Source: Pleurotus ostreatus/Saccharomyces cerevisiae fusant (Eukaryota > Opisthokonta). Taken from it: 64,000 nt of DNA. Where the stretch lies: positions 1-64,000 of the forward strand of contig JAMQCK010000021.1 in the NCBI GenBank assembly GCA_024196135.1, written 5' to 3'. The position numbers were made by a program, and so were the translations under genes. The notes beneath the pieces were generated by a model. The model saw only the letters and a program-made list of their open reading frames with translations. It was not told the origin of the DNA and made no database searches. Shown here in pieces: positions 1-11,379 of this stretch (positions are counted from its first letter, which is position 1; every line of letters starts with the position of its first letter).

Positions 1-1495
1 GAACAACTTGTCTTTCTTAGTGTGAATCGGGACCATGTGTCAGGCAAGCAACAGGGAACGCACGTACCGGACGCAGCCCAGCACCTCACACGAACGCAGA
101 AAGAGTGCACACCAACGCGTTCTTCCACGCTTTTCGCTGCCTCCTGCTCCCCCTTCGCACGTACACACCGCCATCCACCCGACTGCCCGAGATGATGAAT
201 ATAGAAGGCGCAACCGAGGATGAAGATAGATGAGCGGTTCGCATGCGCGACGCTGTCATGCGCGCGAACGTGGTGCGCACCGCCCATAAACGATCATTTC
301 AGACCGGAAGGAGCTGAAAAGTAACAGCGACGCCACACCTAGGCGATAACTGACGAGGGGAATAGCCACCTGCGACGAAATAGAAAGACGTACATGATGA
401 ACGAACCCGCTACCGTGTGACATACGATGACGAGCGCGCAACGGGGGAAAGAACATCCAAATCTTGCGGACCACCCATGATCGATAGTAGTCGTTCGCCG
501 CGAAAGAACAGCGGCGCACCACTGTAAGAGACAGATCAGCGCCAGGAGCATTCTCGACGGCGTAGTGAACGCACCTCGTGCCCGGGTCTATGACCCGCGC
601 CGTAACCATCGCTGCCTCCCTCCATCCTGCGACATCAGACGTCGACGGTCGACATTGCGACGAAGACTCGACGTTCCCGTGTTCGTCGCGGCAATCGACA
701 GAGCGTCAGGCCGTTCGGCGCGAGGCGCAAGACGGGGGCCGGCGGCACAAGCAAATCAAGCGCCTGAACCACGACACTCGCAACGGAAGAGCGTGCACTG
801 CTGGAAGGTACAGTACAACGTGTGCATAGGCGTAGGCGACACCATCTTAGAGAAAGATAGAGGACAGCACGGCGGCTGTCGAGTGCACGGAACAAGAAGG
901 GAAAGATGGGGAAGAACCGTGCAGGATCATGTAATATGAGATGACGGCTATGCCGAATGATGCCGAGCATGACGAGAGCGCACGGCGTCAGCGCACTTTG
1001 GTCTACCTCGCTTGTTGAAGCCCTAACGCGCTTTTTGTTTCCACATCGCTACACTGGTCAGAATCCATGCACAACTTCCTTTTTTTCTGGAGCGAAAAAG
1101 GTTCACGTTCAAGCAGTATAGCGTCAAGAAGAAACTGTGTACGCGATGTGCATGACAAGTTTCTGCCGAAATGCCGGAATGCCGAGCAGTGCGGCATCGA
1201 CCAAACATCGCTCGGCATGGATCAGAAAACTTGAGAGACGTCGCAAGCGTCGACCTCAGGCTTGAAGCGTGCGATACTTCGCAGGACACTTTAAGTGAAC
1301 GTTCCGCATCTGCTTGATTTTTTGGAAGCGAGTCTGTCGGGTAAAGCGCTTGATAAAGCCCGTCGAAATCAGGGTCGGACCGACTGGACCGGTGTACAAA
1401 CACAGTACTCCGAAAAGTGGTCGCTTTTCTGGAGCGTCGCAGCGCTCAAAACGGTGGTTTATCCATTTCATTTCATTTCATTCCTAACCCACCAA
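1..1495. other. intergenic, no supported gene
   Basis: Several overlapping open frames of 60-150 codons exist on both strands, but none shows a recognisable domain, consistent codon use or splice-linked continuation. I see no RNA gene or clear repeat. Sequence related to family V begins only near 1496. Confidence 0.5.
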
Positions 1496-2064
1496 CCTTG
1501 GATTTCCTTCTCGGGCAACTGCTTTTCGTTCCAGGCTGGCACCACCTCAAGATGTCTTTCCCTGGCACGCGCCCCATACATCTCGGCAAACGCGAGCGGG
1601 AGACCGAAGGCGACTTTCTCGCCCGCAAAGGTGGCAAGAGTCGGCTCATCGCGGCGCTCGCGGGCAAGCGTATCTCGTTCCGCGGCTCGCGCACCGAGGT
1701 CCCCGCGCCCTGGTTCTCCCTCCGCGCTCTGACCCGCTATGGCGTCGCCTCCGTCAATCTGTGCCGCAATGTCACGCCCCAGGACTGGCACGACCTGTGT
1801 TACAGCAGTGGTCTGGAAGTCATTACGCCCTTCCAACCGCTCGAGCTCAGCATGGATGCGATCGTAGACGTCCCTCAGCCCCACGAGGGAGATGCACGGC
1901 CGACGCACGCGAAACCGGATCTACATAACCTCCTTCACCCGGATTCAAGTGCCTGTCGCCTTCGAACGCTGAATGTACGAGCGAATAAGAAAACATGGAA
2001 GTATGTACGAGTAGACAAGACGTCGAGACAGCTGCAATTGCTATGCTACAAGCTGCCGGTGTAA
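1496..2064 (+). pseudogene. 5'-truncated family V gene copy
   Basis: The frame from about 1496 aligns with the C-terminal two thirds of the proteins at 17262-18002 and 25434-26111. Shared landmarks are a Gly-Trp after a hydrophobic stretch (VPGW here, IPGW in the copy at 25434), a GKRISFRG-type turn and the hallmark VPAPWFSL followed by a Tyr/Phe-Gly-Val stretch. About 80 N-terminal residues present in the other copies have no counterpart upstream; the frame runs instead into unrelated sequence. An internal ATG at 1551 could start a 171-residue product, but it would lack the first half of the conserved region. The family is unnamed to me and no function can be given. It lies 340 bp upstream of an F-box gene on the same strand. 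I call it a pseudogene because of the truncation; an unrecognised upstream exon is the alternative. Confidence 0.55.
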
Positions 2065-2403
2065 CACGATACTGTAGACATATTGATGGAGGAGTATCTT
2101 TCATAACACTGTCATATGCAGAGTTCATTATATTGCGTCGCGAGAAGGCAAACATGTCAGTAGTTGAACGAGCGTCCGGAAGTCTGCGTAGTGGAAGAGA
2201 CCACCATGTGATCATCGTGATTCTGATAATTTGGTGATTGAACGCCTTTCGAGACGCAGTCATTGAGGATCGCCCTTTTGCCTCCTTCCCTGCTCATCTC
2301 GACGAGAAACTCCTTCCTCAGGCCCACAGTATCTTCAATGTACGCCCAGGATGGCGAACCTGTGGAAGTGCTGCTCACCTCCCCTGCAGCAACCTGAGAA
2401 ACA

Positions 2404-3921
2404 ATGTCAATCGGCGCGCTTCTGCAACGCGCCTCGTGTCTCGCCAGCCTCGAACTTCAGCGGAAGGGCTTCGTACCCTCGCCGGAGGAGTGCGAGAAAC
2501 TCACCGAGACCTCCTCGAGGCTGTCCGACGCTCTGTATGGCTCTACAGTCGGCGCGCCGTCTGCTCTGCGCGACCGGGTGGCGACGCAGATTGCGATCAA
2601 CCGCTCAATCGCCTCCGCAGTGCGGCGCCTTCCTGATGAGCTCCTCCTGCTCATCATGTATTGCGCGATCGAAGACGTCGAGCCATTCCGCCGTGCGACG
2701 TTCATCGCGGACAGCATCGCATGCATCTGCCTCCGGTGGCGCATCATCGCGCTGGGCGAACCCGAGCTGTGGTCCTACATCTCCTCGGCGCGGCCGCGTA
2801 TCGTAGCCCTCGACTTCTCAACTCAGGTCGCACTCGCCACTGCTCTGCCTCTCCACATCCAAGCTGGTATGTTTTCGGGAGCCATACCGCTTAGCAAGTT
2901 CTTTCGAGAGCTGCACCCATACGCCTCGCGGTGGGCGTCCATCGAAATTCATACGACCTGCCTTGCCCTTGAGCAGCAACCGGCCGTCGAACTTCCCATT
3001 CTCGCAACCGCGGAGATCCATCTGCAAGGGCCCACGGGAAATAAAGACCTGCTACCCGTCTTTTCAGTGCATAAGGATTTGCGCCCATTCGAATTTCTTC
3101 AGAAATCTCCATCCCTCGGGCGCCTTATAATCCATCTCCTGCAATCGTGGCCGGTCAATGCGCACTGGCATAAGATCCACTTCCCCAGTCTGACCGACCT
3201 CCACTCATTCGAGCTACATGTGGACAGCGCGCACGATGGCGGCGGTCCGCCGACTCAGACGCTCCTAAGCGCGCTGGACAGCTGGAGACTCTCCTTGGTG
3301 GACCTGCATCTGGACATCGAAACGTGCAGCTACATGTATCATGATAACGACTTTCTCAGGGACTCGATAATCTTCACGGCCTTGCGGCACCTCACCCTCG
3401 CCGCTGATGCTGCGCAAGGGATGTTCAGATACATCCGCGCTCCAGCTCTCCAGGACTTGACGTTGCGAAACATGGGCGACCTCAACTATAGCCCCGTCCC
3501 TTACCTGCTCGACTTTCTCTGGGGCCAGTCGCATCCGAACCTGAAGCGACTTGACCTTGATAGCGTCGCTCCGGGCGATCCGCAGGCATTCTTGCGCTGC
3601 TTGGAGCGGTTTGGCGAGCTGGAAGAGCTGTGTGTGCGGGAGGTCGAGGGCGACACTTTCCTTCTCTTGTCGGCCCCTGTGCTTCAACGGCTGACCTGCA
3701 CTGCGGACGAGCCACCGCTGCTGCCGAACCTATCTGCTCTGAGGATCATATGGGAGAGGGAGGACAGCGAAGCGAATGGAAGGCTCGAACACGCGTTGCA
3801 AAAGATGGTAGCGTCCCGGGAGGAGCCTCGCCTCTGTTCGATCATCCCTGTCGTAGCGCTGGATATTGTCGAGGTGACCAGAGAGGGGCGCGACAGGTCC
3901 GACGATGTCCTGTTGTTATAG
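2404..3921 (+). CDS. F-box domain protein, intronless (copy 1 of 3)
   Basis: Single open frame of 505 codons. F-box proteins are substrate receptors of SCF (SKP1-cullin-F-box) ubiquitin ligases; that role is inferred from the family. The N-terminus (LLQRASCLASLELQRKGFVP) is shared with the genes at 15447-16880 and 19112-20599. The F-box-like segment spans roughly residues 75-125: RRLPDELLLLI, then a C-x-C-LRWR stretch and LWSYI. The remaining 370 residues contain repeated Leu-rich beta-strand/helix segments (for example LRHLTLAAD and LQDLTLRNM), as in fungal F-box proteins with degenerate LRRs; these would bind the target. No introns, unlike most neighbours. The start is the first ATG matching the paralogue N-termini. 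Substrate unknown. Confidence 0.85.
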   Translation: MSIGALLQRASCLASLELQRKGFVPSPEECEKLTETSSRLSDALYGSTVGAPSALRDRVATQIAINRSIASAVRRLPDELLLLIMYCAIEDVEPFRRATFIADSIACICLRWRIIALGEPELWSYISSARPRIVALDFSTQVALATALPLHIQAGMFSGAIPLSKFFRELHPYASRWASIEIHTTCLALEQQPAVELPILATAEIHLQGPTGNKDLLPVFSVHKDLRPFEFLQKSPSLGRLIIHLLQSWPVNAHWHKIHFPSLTDLHSFELHVDSAHDGGGPPTQTLLSALDSWRLSLVDLHLDIETCSYMYHDNDFLRDSIIFTALRHLTLAADAAQGMFRYIRAPALQDLTLRNMGDLNYSPVPYLLDFLWGQSHPNLKRLDLDSVAPGDPQAFLRCLERFGELEELCVREVEGDTFLLLSAPVLQRLTCTADEPPLLPNLSALRIIWEREDSEANGRLEHALQKMVASREEPRLCSIIPVVALDIVEVTREGRDRSDDVLLL

Positions 3922-5123
3922 CAAGGGTGAAAATCAATACTTGTATAAAACATTTGCAGACTTTCCGTTGCGGCATGGTCCTTACTCAAGTACATATCGC
4001 TGCCGCTTGGCTGGCTTTCGTTCGTTATTTATATCTTGACTACGCCCATTGGAGTGTGACCTTTTTCAGCAGTACAATATACGCATGGTTCTCATTGCTT
4101 CCCTCACAAATGACACGAATACCCAGACCAGTTGCTGAGTGTGAAGGTAGCATTGACCAATCAAGCGAGTCTCACAGTGAGCGCAAGAAGAGCGGAAGGT
4201 CCGGCCCGCTTGGCCGGAGCGGAAACCATCAGGTCGCGTCGGCGCAATTCCTGCTTTGCTTCTGCCACCATGACTTGCGCAAAGAGTCCTGTTGAGCTCG
4301 TATAATTCTTCCAAAAGTTGGGTATACGGTGTCATCCTACGCCTACGTCCTACGTTCAAGGTCATTCCAACCCCTTGAAGACGCATATACCCACCTTACG
4401 GACTATGACCCTATCCGCTCTGGCGCCGAAGAGGACTCAGGCAAGTACACCGTGCCATATTCTCCCTTTTACTTATCATCTCGGCCTTTCCAGCTCCTTG
4501 TTGTACATAGCTTCCTCTTCTCGCCCCGCGGATTTGCGTGTTTGACCCTCTGCTCGTACTACTCGAGCTCCGAACTTACGCCCGGCCTCAAAAGGCGGCA
4601 GTGCTTATGGTAAGTCATCTCAATGAGCTGCAGGTCTGTCGTACCAATGTCGTCTGCTCTGTTGCAGGATTCATATGACTGACCAGCACTTGTGGGCGGC
4701 GGCAGGCGCACATCACGTGGAGCCTGTAACAGCGGCGCTGGCTGAATCCCCTTCGCATGTTGGCTTCCTTCTTCCGGGGTTCCTCCCTCAATCGCGTATC
4801 TTCTACCCCCTCCGTTGCGTCCAAGGCCTTCACAGAATGATGACTCTATCCCCAGGCGCTTCAGCTCACTTCTGAGGTATCCGCCGGTCCTTCGCGCTTG
4901 TTCTCAAGTACCCATTTACTGACTCATTCCCAGCTTCGGCGTGCCATCCTTTGTCTGTATTCCATAAAGCATTCCATATACCACAGCGCCCGCTGGCCTC
5001 CGCTGGCTCGTCGCCCACCGTCCAGCACATCGCCCGCCTCCCGCACGCGACTCCAGCATTGCTAATGCATCACCTGATCGCGCCCGACACGCAATCGTGA
5101 GGTGACGGCGCCCTGGTCGCGGA
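3922..5123. other. intergenic, no supported gene
   Basis: About 1.2 kb between the F-box gene and the HAL2 homologue. Short frames near 4320-4610 and 4675-4875 show no domain and no paralogue in the window. The last few hundred bases are presumably the HAL2 promoter; I see no clear TATA box. Confidence 0.5.
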
Positions 5124-5124
5124 G

Positions 5125-6458
5125 ATGATCTGGAATTGGGCCCGCTGGCAGTCCCGAAGTATTTGTACCCGCGTCCGCTCGTTTTCCGCTCCTCGATATC
5201 GCTCCTTTTCCGCTACCGCCATTACCACAACGATCACAATGTCCCAGCCCTATGAGAAAGAGGCAGAATTCGCTGTGTGCGCCGTTCGCCGGGCATGCAA
5301 TCTCACAGCGTCCGTCTTCAACAAGTTGATCAAGAACGAGACGCTTGTGAAGGGGGACAAGTCCCCGGTCACAGGTGCGTGGTCATACAACGTTCCCCCG
5401 CATTCGACCCTGACGATCGAACGCAGTCGGTGACTTTTCCGCGCAAGCGCTGGTCTGCACGATGCTGGCGAACGCCTTCCCCGATGATCTGATCGTGGGG
5501 GAGGAAGACTCAGCCGATCTACGACAGGACACGGACGCCTCGCGCGCACTGAAGGACAGGATCGTTGAGCTTGCCAACGAGGCGCTCACCGCCGACCTCG
5601 CCCTCGGCGACAAGGAGCAGTGGGGGATCGGTCCCGGCAAGGCGCGCACGCCCGATCAGCTGCTGGACGCGATCGACAGGGGGAACTACGATGGGGGCAG
5701 GACAGGACGTGCGTGGCGGCCCTACTCTACGTGGATGTGGACTGACCGGGTGCCCAGGCATGTGGACGCTCGATCCGATCGACGGCACGAAGGGCTTCCT
5801 CCGCGGCGGGCAGTACGCGGTCTGCCTCGCGCTCATCGTCGACGGCGAGGTCAAGGTCGGCGCGATCGGCTGCCCCAACCTGCACGTAGACGCCGCCAAG
5901 CCCGACGGCGAGAAGGGCTGCATCTTCGTCGCCGTCCGCGGCCGCGGTGCACAGCAGGTGCGTCCCCCCACACCTCCCCTTCACCCCCAACCACTCACCC
6001 GCGCCCCCCAGTACACCCTCGCCGGCGCGGACCCGCAGCCCCTCCGCCTCCCCGTGCTCCCCACCTCGCAGATCAGCTTCCTCGAGTCCGTCGAGGCCGC
6101 GCACGCCGACCACGGCTTCAACGCGCGCGTCTCCGAGGTGCTCGGCGTCACGCTCCCGCCCGTGCGCATGGACAGCCAGGCCAAGTACTGCTGCCTCGCG
6201 CGCGGCGAGGGCGGCGCGTACCTGCGCATGCCCGTCGGCACGGGCTACCGCGAGAAGATCTGGGACCACGCGCCGGGCTCGGTGCTCGTCGAGGAGGCCG
6301 GCGGCACGATCAGCGATTCGAGGGGAAAGCCGCTCGACTTTGGCCTCGGGCGGACGCTCGGGGAGAACTTTGGCGTCGTGGCTGCGGAGAAGACGGTCCA
6401 CCCGAAGGTGATCGAGGCCGTGCAGACGGCGGTTTCGGAAGGGCTGGCGAAGTTCTAA
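5125..6458 (+). CDS. HAL2: 3'(2'),5'-bisphosphate nucleotidase (HAL2/MET22 type)
   Basis: Predicted to hydrolyse 3'-phosphoadenosine 5'-phosphate to AMP, clearing the by-product of sulfate assimilation; family members are inhibited by Li+ and Na+. Exons: 5125 or 5239-5374, 5427-5708, 5758-5957, 6012-6458. From the ATG at 5239 the protein is 354 residues, the usual HAL2 length. Visible motifs of the inositol-phosphatase-like fold: KGDKSPVTVGDFSAQ, the metal-binding GEE, DPIDGTKGF and WDHAPGSVLVEEAGG. An in-frame ATG 38 codons upstream (5125) adds an Arg/Ser-rich, acid-free stretch with RSFSAPRYRSFSA, resembling a mitochondrial presequence, so two forms are possible. Introns are 49-54 nt with GTGCGT donors. 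The family is clear; only the start is open. Confidence 0.93.
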
Positions 6459-8080
6459 AGGAGGAAATTGAGAAGGTAGAAGGACGCCAGCGTGGATGGG
6501 ATGTACGAGGGTGTGCAGATGACCGCTACCGGAAGAATAGTACGTGTAACACCACCATCTTGATGGCCTCATAGATGTATCATAGACGCTACTGAAGGCT
6601 TCCTCGACTCTCTGCAGGAGGAGGGTGTGGCCGGACGAAGGCGCAGCACAAGGTGCACGCTTGATTTTTGCATACCACCGCTTGGAATGGCGTTGCGTCA
6701 GCCTCCCAGTCCTTTCGCCCCCTCTCGGTTCTCCCCTTTTCCATGTCTCTTGCACACGCTTTTCGCTCTGTCGTGGCCGCATCCCTACGTTGCGCTTCTC
6801 GGGTGTGCTGTCTATGTACCTACCCGCGCTTCCAGATGAACTCACCTCTTGTAGACCTCCCTCCCTTCTTGCGTGTCGGCACAGCGGTGCTGCAAGACCA
6901 CTTCAACCACCTTATTCAAATCCGGACCAGACGCGCTCGCTACACGCCGCTGCGATATCCTGTGCACCACGTTGACGGGGCGCTTCGCTCGGCTTGTCGA
7001 TGTGGCGTACGCCCCCATTTCTTCATTGAAGGCTTGATATCCCGCCGCAACCTGCGGCCCTCTCCTGATTCTACCGGTCCGAAATTCCCCTTCGACTCTG
7101 GTCACATACAAGAGAGGTTCTTCAATACCGAGTCGTTCTAAACAGCCGATATTCCTGCAAAGACTGGGTTCTGTCCGATGCTAGTAAGGTCTGCTCACAG
7201 TTTTGTCAGAAGTCTCCAGCTGGAGTGTGTATCGGGGACCGAGGCCCTTGCGCCGCTGGGGATGTAGATGTCGTGTTGGTTTGGATCCATCGAGGACATC
7301 GCGTGCTGAACGCTCTGAATTGTGGCTTCGTCTTGAAGGTGCGCTTTCTGTGCACTTGCTCAGGTCACCTGCTTCGGATGCGGCGTTTGTACAGCAAGTC
7401 AAAAGCTTCAACCTTCGGAATCAACCGATCCGGAACACCTCAAGTCTTCGCTTGCGCTTTTCCGCAGGTGGACATCCTTGTGCGGAGAATTCAAAGCCGA
7501 ATCCAGGCGCGTTCAGGCCCTGGATTGTGCCAAACGAAGCCCCTTCCTCGCGATCTTTCGAGATCCTTCACGAAACTTCGCATACCTTCGGCTCGTTAGG
7601 CTACACGCGCTGCGCCTGCAGGCAATTCAGCTCTTCCGAGGCGTCGCGGGCGACTGGTGAGGTCAGCCGCGTTGCTGAGTCGGTGCGCGCCACCCTAACT
7701 TCACTGATTCATCCGCGCACCTGACGAGCTTGCGCGTACGTCGTACGACGCCTCGTTGGGTACGCAGCCGACGAGGCCGATGACTCGGGCGTCGTGCAGG
7801 TCGTCCTCGTCAGCCGCGACGACCTGCACGAGCTCGGCGCATCAGTCAGCGATCACGGGCTTGCCTTACACAATGCGCGTGACCTGGAAGTATAGCATTC
7901 GCTGGCGCGTCCATCTCCTTATGAGCAGCGCAGAGTACGCGAAGGAAGGGTGTTATAGAGGCGTAGAGGCTCTCTGGAACGTCTGCTGAATTTACCTGAC
8001 CGTTTTGCATCCACTAAAGTGCTTTTGGGTGAAGTTCAACCGTCACGTGCCCATCTTATCAATTGCGTCGGCATCTTCCG
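6459..8080. other. intergenic, no supported gene; contains a perfect hairpin
   Basis: Open frames here (for example 7203-7724) have no recognisable domain. The notable structure is a perfect 14-bp inverted repeat, 7792-7805 against 7818-7831, with a 12-nt loop. No tRNA or transposon ends were seen. Confidence 0.4.
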
Positions 8081-8097
8081 GTGCGATAGGCCGAGTG

Positions 8098-8106
8098 GTA
8101 TAAAAA
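8098..8106 (+). promoter_or_regulatory. TATA box of the peroxiredoxin gene
   Basis: TATAAAAAG lies about 60 bp upstream of the peroxiredoxin ATG, a short leader typical of a strongly expressed fungal gene. A GTCACGTG site occurs about 55 bp further upstream, near 8043. Confidence 0.6.
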
Positions 8107-8163
8107 GCGCCTCTCTCCTTCTCTCCTTCATCCGTTTCCTTCCGCTCGACGCAGACAGCAACG

Positions 8164-8951
8164 ATGGTCGCTATCATCCAGAAGCCTGCTCCCTCCTTCA
8201 CCGCCGCCGCCGTTGAGGACGGCCTCATGAAGGACATCTCCCTGAAGGACTACCTCGGGCAGTGGTGCGTTTTCGAGCGCCTTTCACGAAAGAATGAAGC
8301 TGATGATTCGCGATCGCGTTTTCCAGGGTCGTCCTCCTCTTCTACCCCATGGACTTCACCTTCGTCTGCCCGACGGAGATCCTTGCGTTCAACGATGCGT
8401 TGAACGACTTCAAGCAGATCAACACCCAGGTTCTCGGTGCGTCCCCTTTCCGATCTCCACGAATCTCTTACTCATTCCACTTTCTCAGGCCTCTCTACCG
8501 ACTCGCAGTACGCGCACTTTGCGTGGGCGCAGCTCGAGCGTAAGGCCGGTGGCCTTGGCCCCGACCTCAAGATCCCCCTCGTCGCCGACCGCAGCATGCA
8601 GATCTCGCGCGACTACGGCGTATTGATCGAGGATGCGGGTGTCGCGCTCCGTGGTCTCTTCATCATTGACCCGAAGGGCATCCTTCGGTGCGAACTCCCA
8701 CCCCTCTCGTCCTGATCCTCCGAGCTGACTTTGCCTACAGCCAGATCACCGTGAACGACCTCCCGGTCGGCCGCTCCGTTGAGGAGACGATCCGCCTCGT
8801 CAAGGCGTTCCAGTTCACCGACGAGTACGGCGAGGTCTGCCCCGCCAACTGGCACGAGGGCGGCAAGACGATCAAGCCGACGCCGACCGACAAGCTCGAG
8901 TACTTCTCGACCGCGGAGGCGGACGCGTCGAAGAAGCAGCGCACTGCGTAA
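8164..8951 (+). CDS. typical 2-Cys peroxiredoxin (thioredoxin peroxidase, TSA1 type)
   Basis: Reduces hydrogen peroxide and organic peroxides with thioredoxin as reductant; cytosolic, as no targeting sequence is seen. Exons 8164-8264, 8327-8436, 8489-8687 and 8741-8951 give 206 residues. The peroxidatic Cys48 is in DFTFVCPTE and the resolving Cys170 in EVCPANW, so the enzyme works as an obligate head-to-tail dimer. Both features of hyperoxidation-sensitive eukaryotic enzymes are present: a GGLG loop (KAGGLGPDL) and a C-terminal YF motif (KLEYFSTA). By family knowledge this favours floodgate-type signalling under high peroxide. All four exon joins keep frame and match the family without gaps. 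A TATA box lies 60 bp upstream. Confidence 0.96.
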
Positions 8952-9480
8952 ACGTCGCTCGATCCACGCTGCGATCGGCGATACCTGCCATGACTGACGA
9001 CTTGCGACGACGGAGGGGATAGAAGAAGGATCTAGAAATGTGCTATTAGATTTACTAGAGGGCGCTCTTGTTTGTAGAGGTTGTATCAATGCCTTCCGCT
9101 CTCGACGTTCTTCGTGCGTGACAGCATCAGACCTCCAGTCCAGTCCAGCACCCCACTGCAACAACATCATAAGATGGTCGAAGTGCAGAAAGGCTTGGCG
9201 GACTGCGATGGTTACGGAAGGTGTATTCCACACGGTCGAGCCCTTGTCATTCTCACACTTGCAGCAATCCTCACTGACCGCATCTGCAGAGACCTTTCAA
9301 GAGGATGAACCTGGGAAGAACCTTTGCATCTTCCGTGAGACTCCCCGCGGGGCTCATGCGTGCCGACTCCAACGCAGTGATTCGGGGGCGCGTCTGTCGC
9401 GCGTGGCAGCTTCCGACGCGCTTGGGCATCCCTGCAAACGCATCACGTTGACTTCCCGCACCTCTAGCACGCGGCGCGGC
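8952..9480. other. 3' region and intergenic
   Basis: About 500 bp with no supported gene. Open frames crossing it have no domain and no splice-linked continuation. Confidence 0.5.
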
Positions 9481-9486
9481 AGCGGG

Positions 9487-9492
9487 TATAAA
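9487..9492 (+). promoter_or_regulatory. TATA box of the secreted-protein gene
   Basis: TATAAA in a GC-rich setting, followed by a pyrimidine-rich stretch that could hold the start site. It is 330 bp before the ATG at 9824, implying a long leader of about 300 nt unless an intron in the leader shortens it. Confidence 0.45.
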
Positions 9493-9823
9493 GCCCGTCC
9501 CGCAGCTCCCGCGCGTTCTTCCCTCCTCCCATTCCCCCACTTGTCGGCCGCTTCACCAAACGACCGTCTTATTTGCTGAACCAACCTCGACGAGCCCTTG
9601 TCATTCCTTTTCAATTGCTCGTGATACCTCGCACCCCGTCGCTGTCTACGACTTGCAAACTCGCTCAGCCCGACGCACCGTGATCTGACCGTGCCCGCTT
9701 TCGACGAATCGCCTTTACTCGCCTTTGCAGCCAGCATATCCAGCCTCGCCTAATCGCTTTCGAGCCACCGCCTTCGATAAGAACCCTCCAAGTCAATTCA
9801 GACTTCCCCCACAAGCACCCACC

Positions 9824-10553
9824 ATGCCCTCGTTCACCACTCTCGTCTCCCTCCTCACCCTCGCGCTCGCCGCTGGTGCTCAGGGCCAGTCCGCCTCGGC
9901 CTCTGCCGCGCAGTCCTCCGCCCCAGCGCTAGGCTCGTCGTCCGCGCCGGCCCCGTCCTCCGCTGTGGCGTCGGCCACGTCTGCCGCCGCCTCTGCCGCG
10001 CAGCCTTCGTCCTCTGCTGGCGCTGGTCAGGGCACGTCCTGTGATGCCCACGGCTGCTTCAAGCAGCTTGAGCTCTCGGACGGCACCCCGCTCGACCTCA
10101 CCCAGAGCGTCAAGTACAACACGAGTGGCGTGAACTTCACGCTGGCGTGCGCGTGAGTGGCGAATCTCAAGGTCGAAGGGGAAGTAGAAAGCTAACAACT
10201 CCTTCAGCTACGTCCACGAGGGTTCCAGCGGCCAGAGCGCAATCAAGCTCTTCGACCCCGCGCAGCTTGAGGCCGCCGGAGCCGCCGCGCTCGCTGGCTT
10301 TGCTCGTGACGAGAAGGCTGTCTTCGCGCGCGAGGACTCGGCGTACATTGCCAGGGATTTCCCGCAGCTCTCCCGCAAGGCGCAGGGCACGGGCTACGCG
10401 TGCTACTACGTGCGTCATCGTCCTTTTAGGGTTGAATGGATGGAAGGCTGACGGTGTGATGACGACTTGCAGAACGACACGCACGACCTCGTCGCGCACG
10501 ACAAGGAGGGGACGACGGAGGAGGATGTGTGCCCGGAGGTGATGCTGTGTTAG
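9824..10553 (+). CDS. small secreted cysteine-containing protein, function unknown
   Basis: Exons 9824-10152, 10208-10409 and 10473-10553 encode 203 residues. Residues 1-21 (MPSFTTLVSLLTLALAAGAQG) form a convincing signal peptide. Next comes a Ser/Ala/Pro-rich linker to about residue 65, likely O-glycosylated, then a compact region of about 135 residues with six cysteines (TSCDAHGCF, LACA, YACYY, DVCPEVMLC). Even cysteine number suggests three disulfides. NTS and NDT sequons are present. The start was chosen because it begins the signal peptide; an upstream in-frame ATG would bury it. I recognise no enzyme motif. It could be a cell-wall or effector-like secreted protein; this is inference only. 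Confidence 0.75.
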
Positions 10554-11379
10554 GCGGGGTCCTGACGATGATCAACCTGCCACGGATGCCATAGCGTAGG
10601 GCATAGCGCGAGATTGGCGCGGATCTATCGCGGACGTAGTGAACCTACCTATCGCGGACCTGTGGACGGCGCGTACCTACTGCCTAGCGCCGCGAGACGT
10701 AGCTCGTAGACCTTGCTCGTGACGAGCACGACAGACTCAATACCATTCTTTCTTGTTTACGGATGACCTTCGCTGTGAGCTGGCAATCTGAATCGTGAGA
10801 TGGTGGCACATCCTGATGTCTCGCTCTCAACCCCTCGATTCGGATGCGTTGACTGACCACGCAAGGAGCTCATAACGGCGAATACGGACCACGTCCCCCG
10901 GCGGCGCGTCCGGCGCGCTCTGATCGCCGACTGTGATGAGGGAACATGACTCTGGGGAAGCTGGGGAAGCTATGCATCCTCTGCATCTCTGCCCTGCTCA
11001 TGACCGGCGATGTACGACGAACGCGTCGTCGCTGCCCGTATAGGCACTGGGCGCTTACGCGCTACGGCCCCCCGACACCCCTCGGGGTGTCAGAAGTCCT
11101 CCAGACGGCGATCAGGAATGGCGTCGCGATATACTTTGCCTCTCCCCTCATCAACGGCGCTATTCGCGAGCTTGTTCGACGCATTCACAGTCAATTTTTC
11201 CTCTACGAGGTCCTCCAATATCGCCTTCACGAGCTCTGCACACAGACTTGGGCGCTTAGAGGAGACGCGCTTCTTTCATCACCGACCTCTCCCCATCGAG
11301 GACAAAGGGCGGAGGAAACTCCAGCGACGACGAATCCGACGCGACAGACGGGAAGGACTGATACGAGGAGGAGGACGGA
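10554..11379. other. intergenic, no supported gene
   Basis: Short open frames only (for example 10946-11401), overlapping each other in several frames with no domain. It presumably contains the promoter of the DUF262 gene. Confidence 0.45.

Noticed and set aside
5727..6845. 372-codon minus-strand frame over HAL2
   Set aside because: Antisense shadow of a GC-rich coding region; the plus strand has all HAL2 motifs and proper splice sites.
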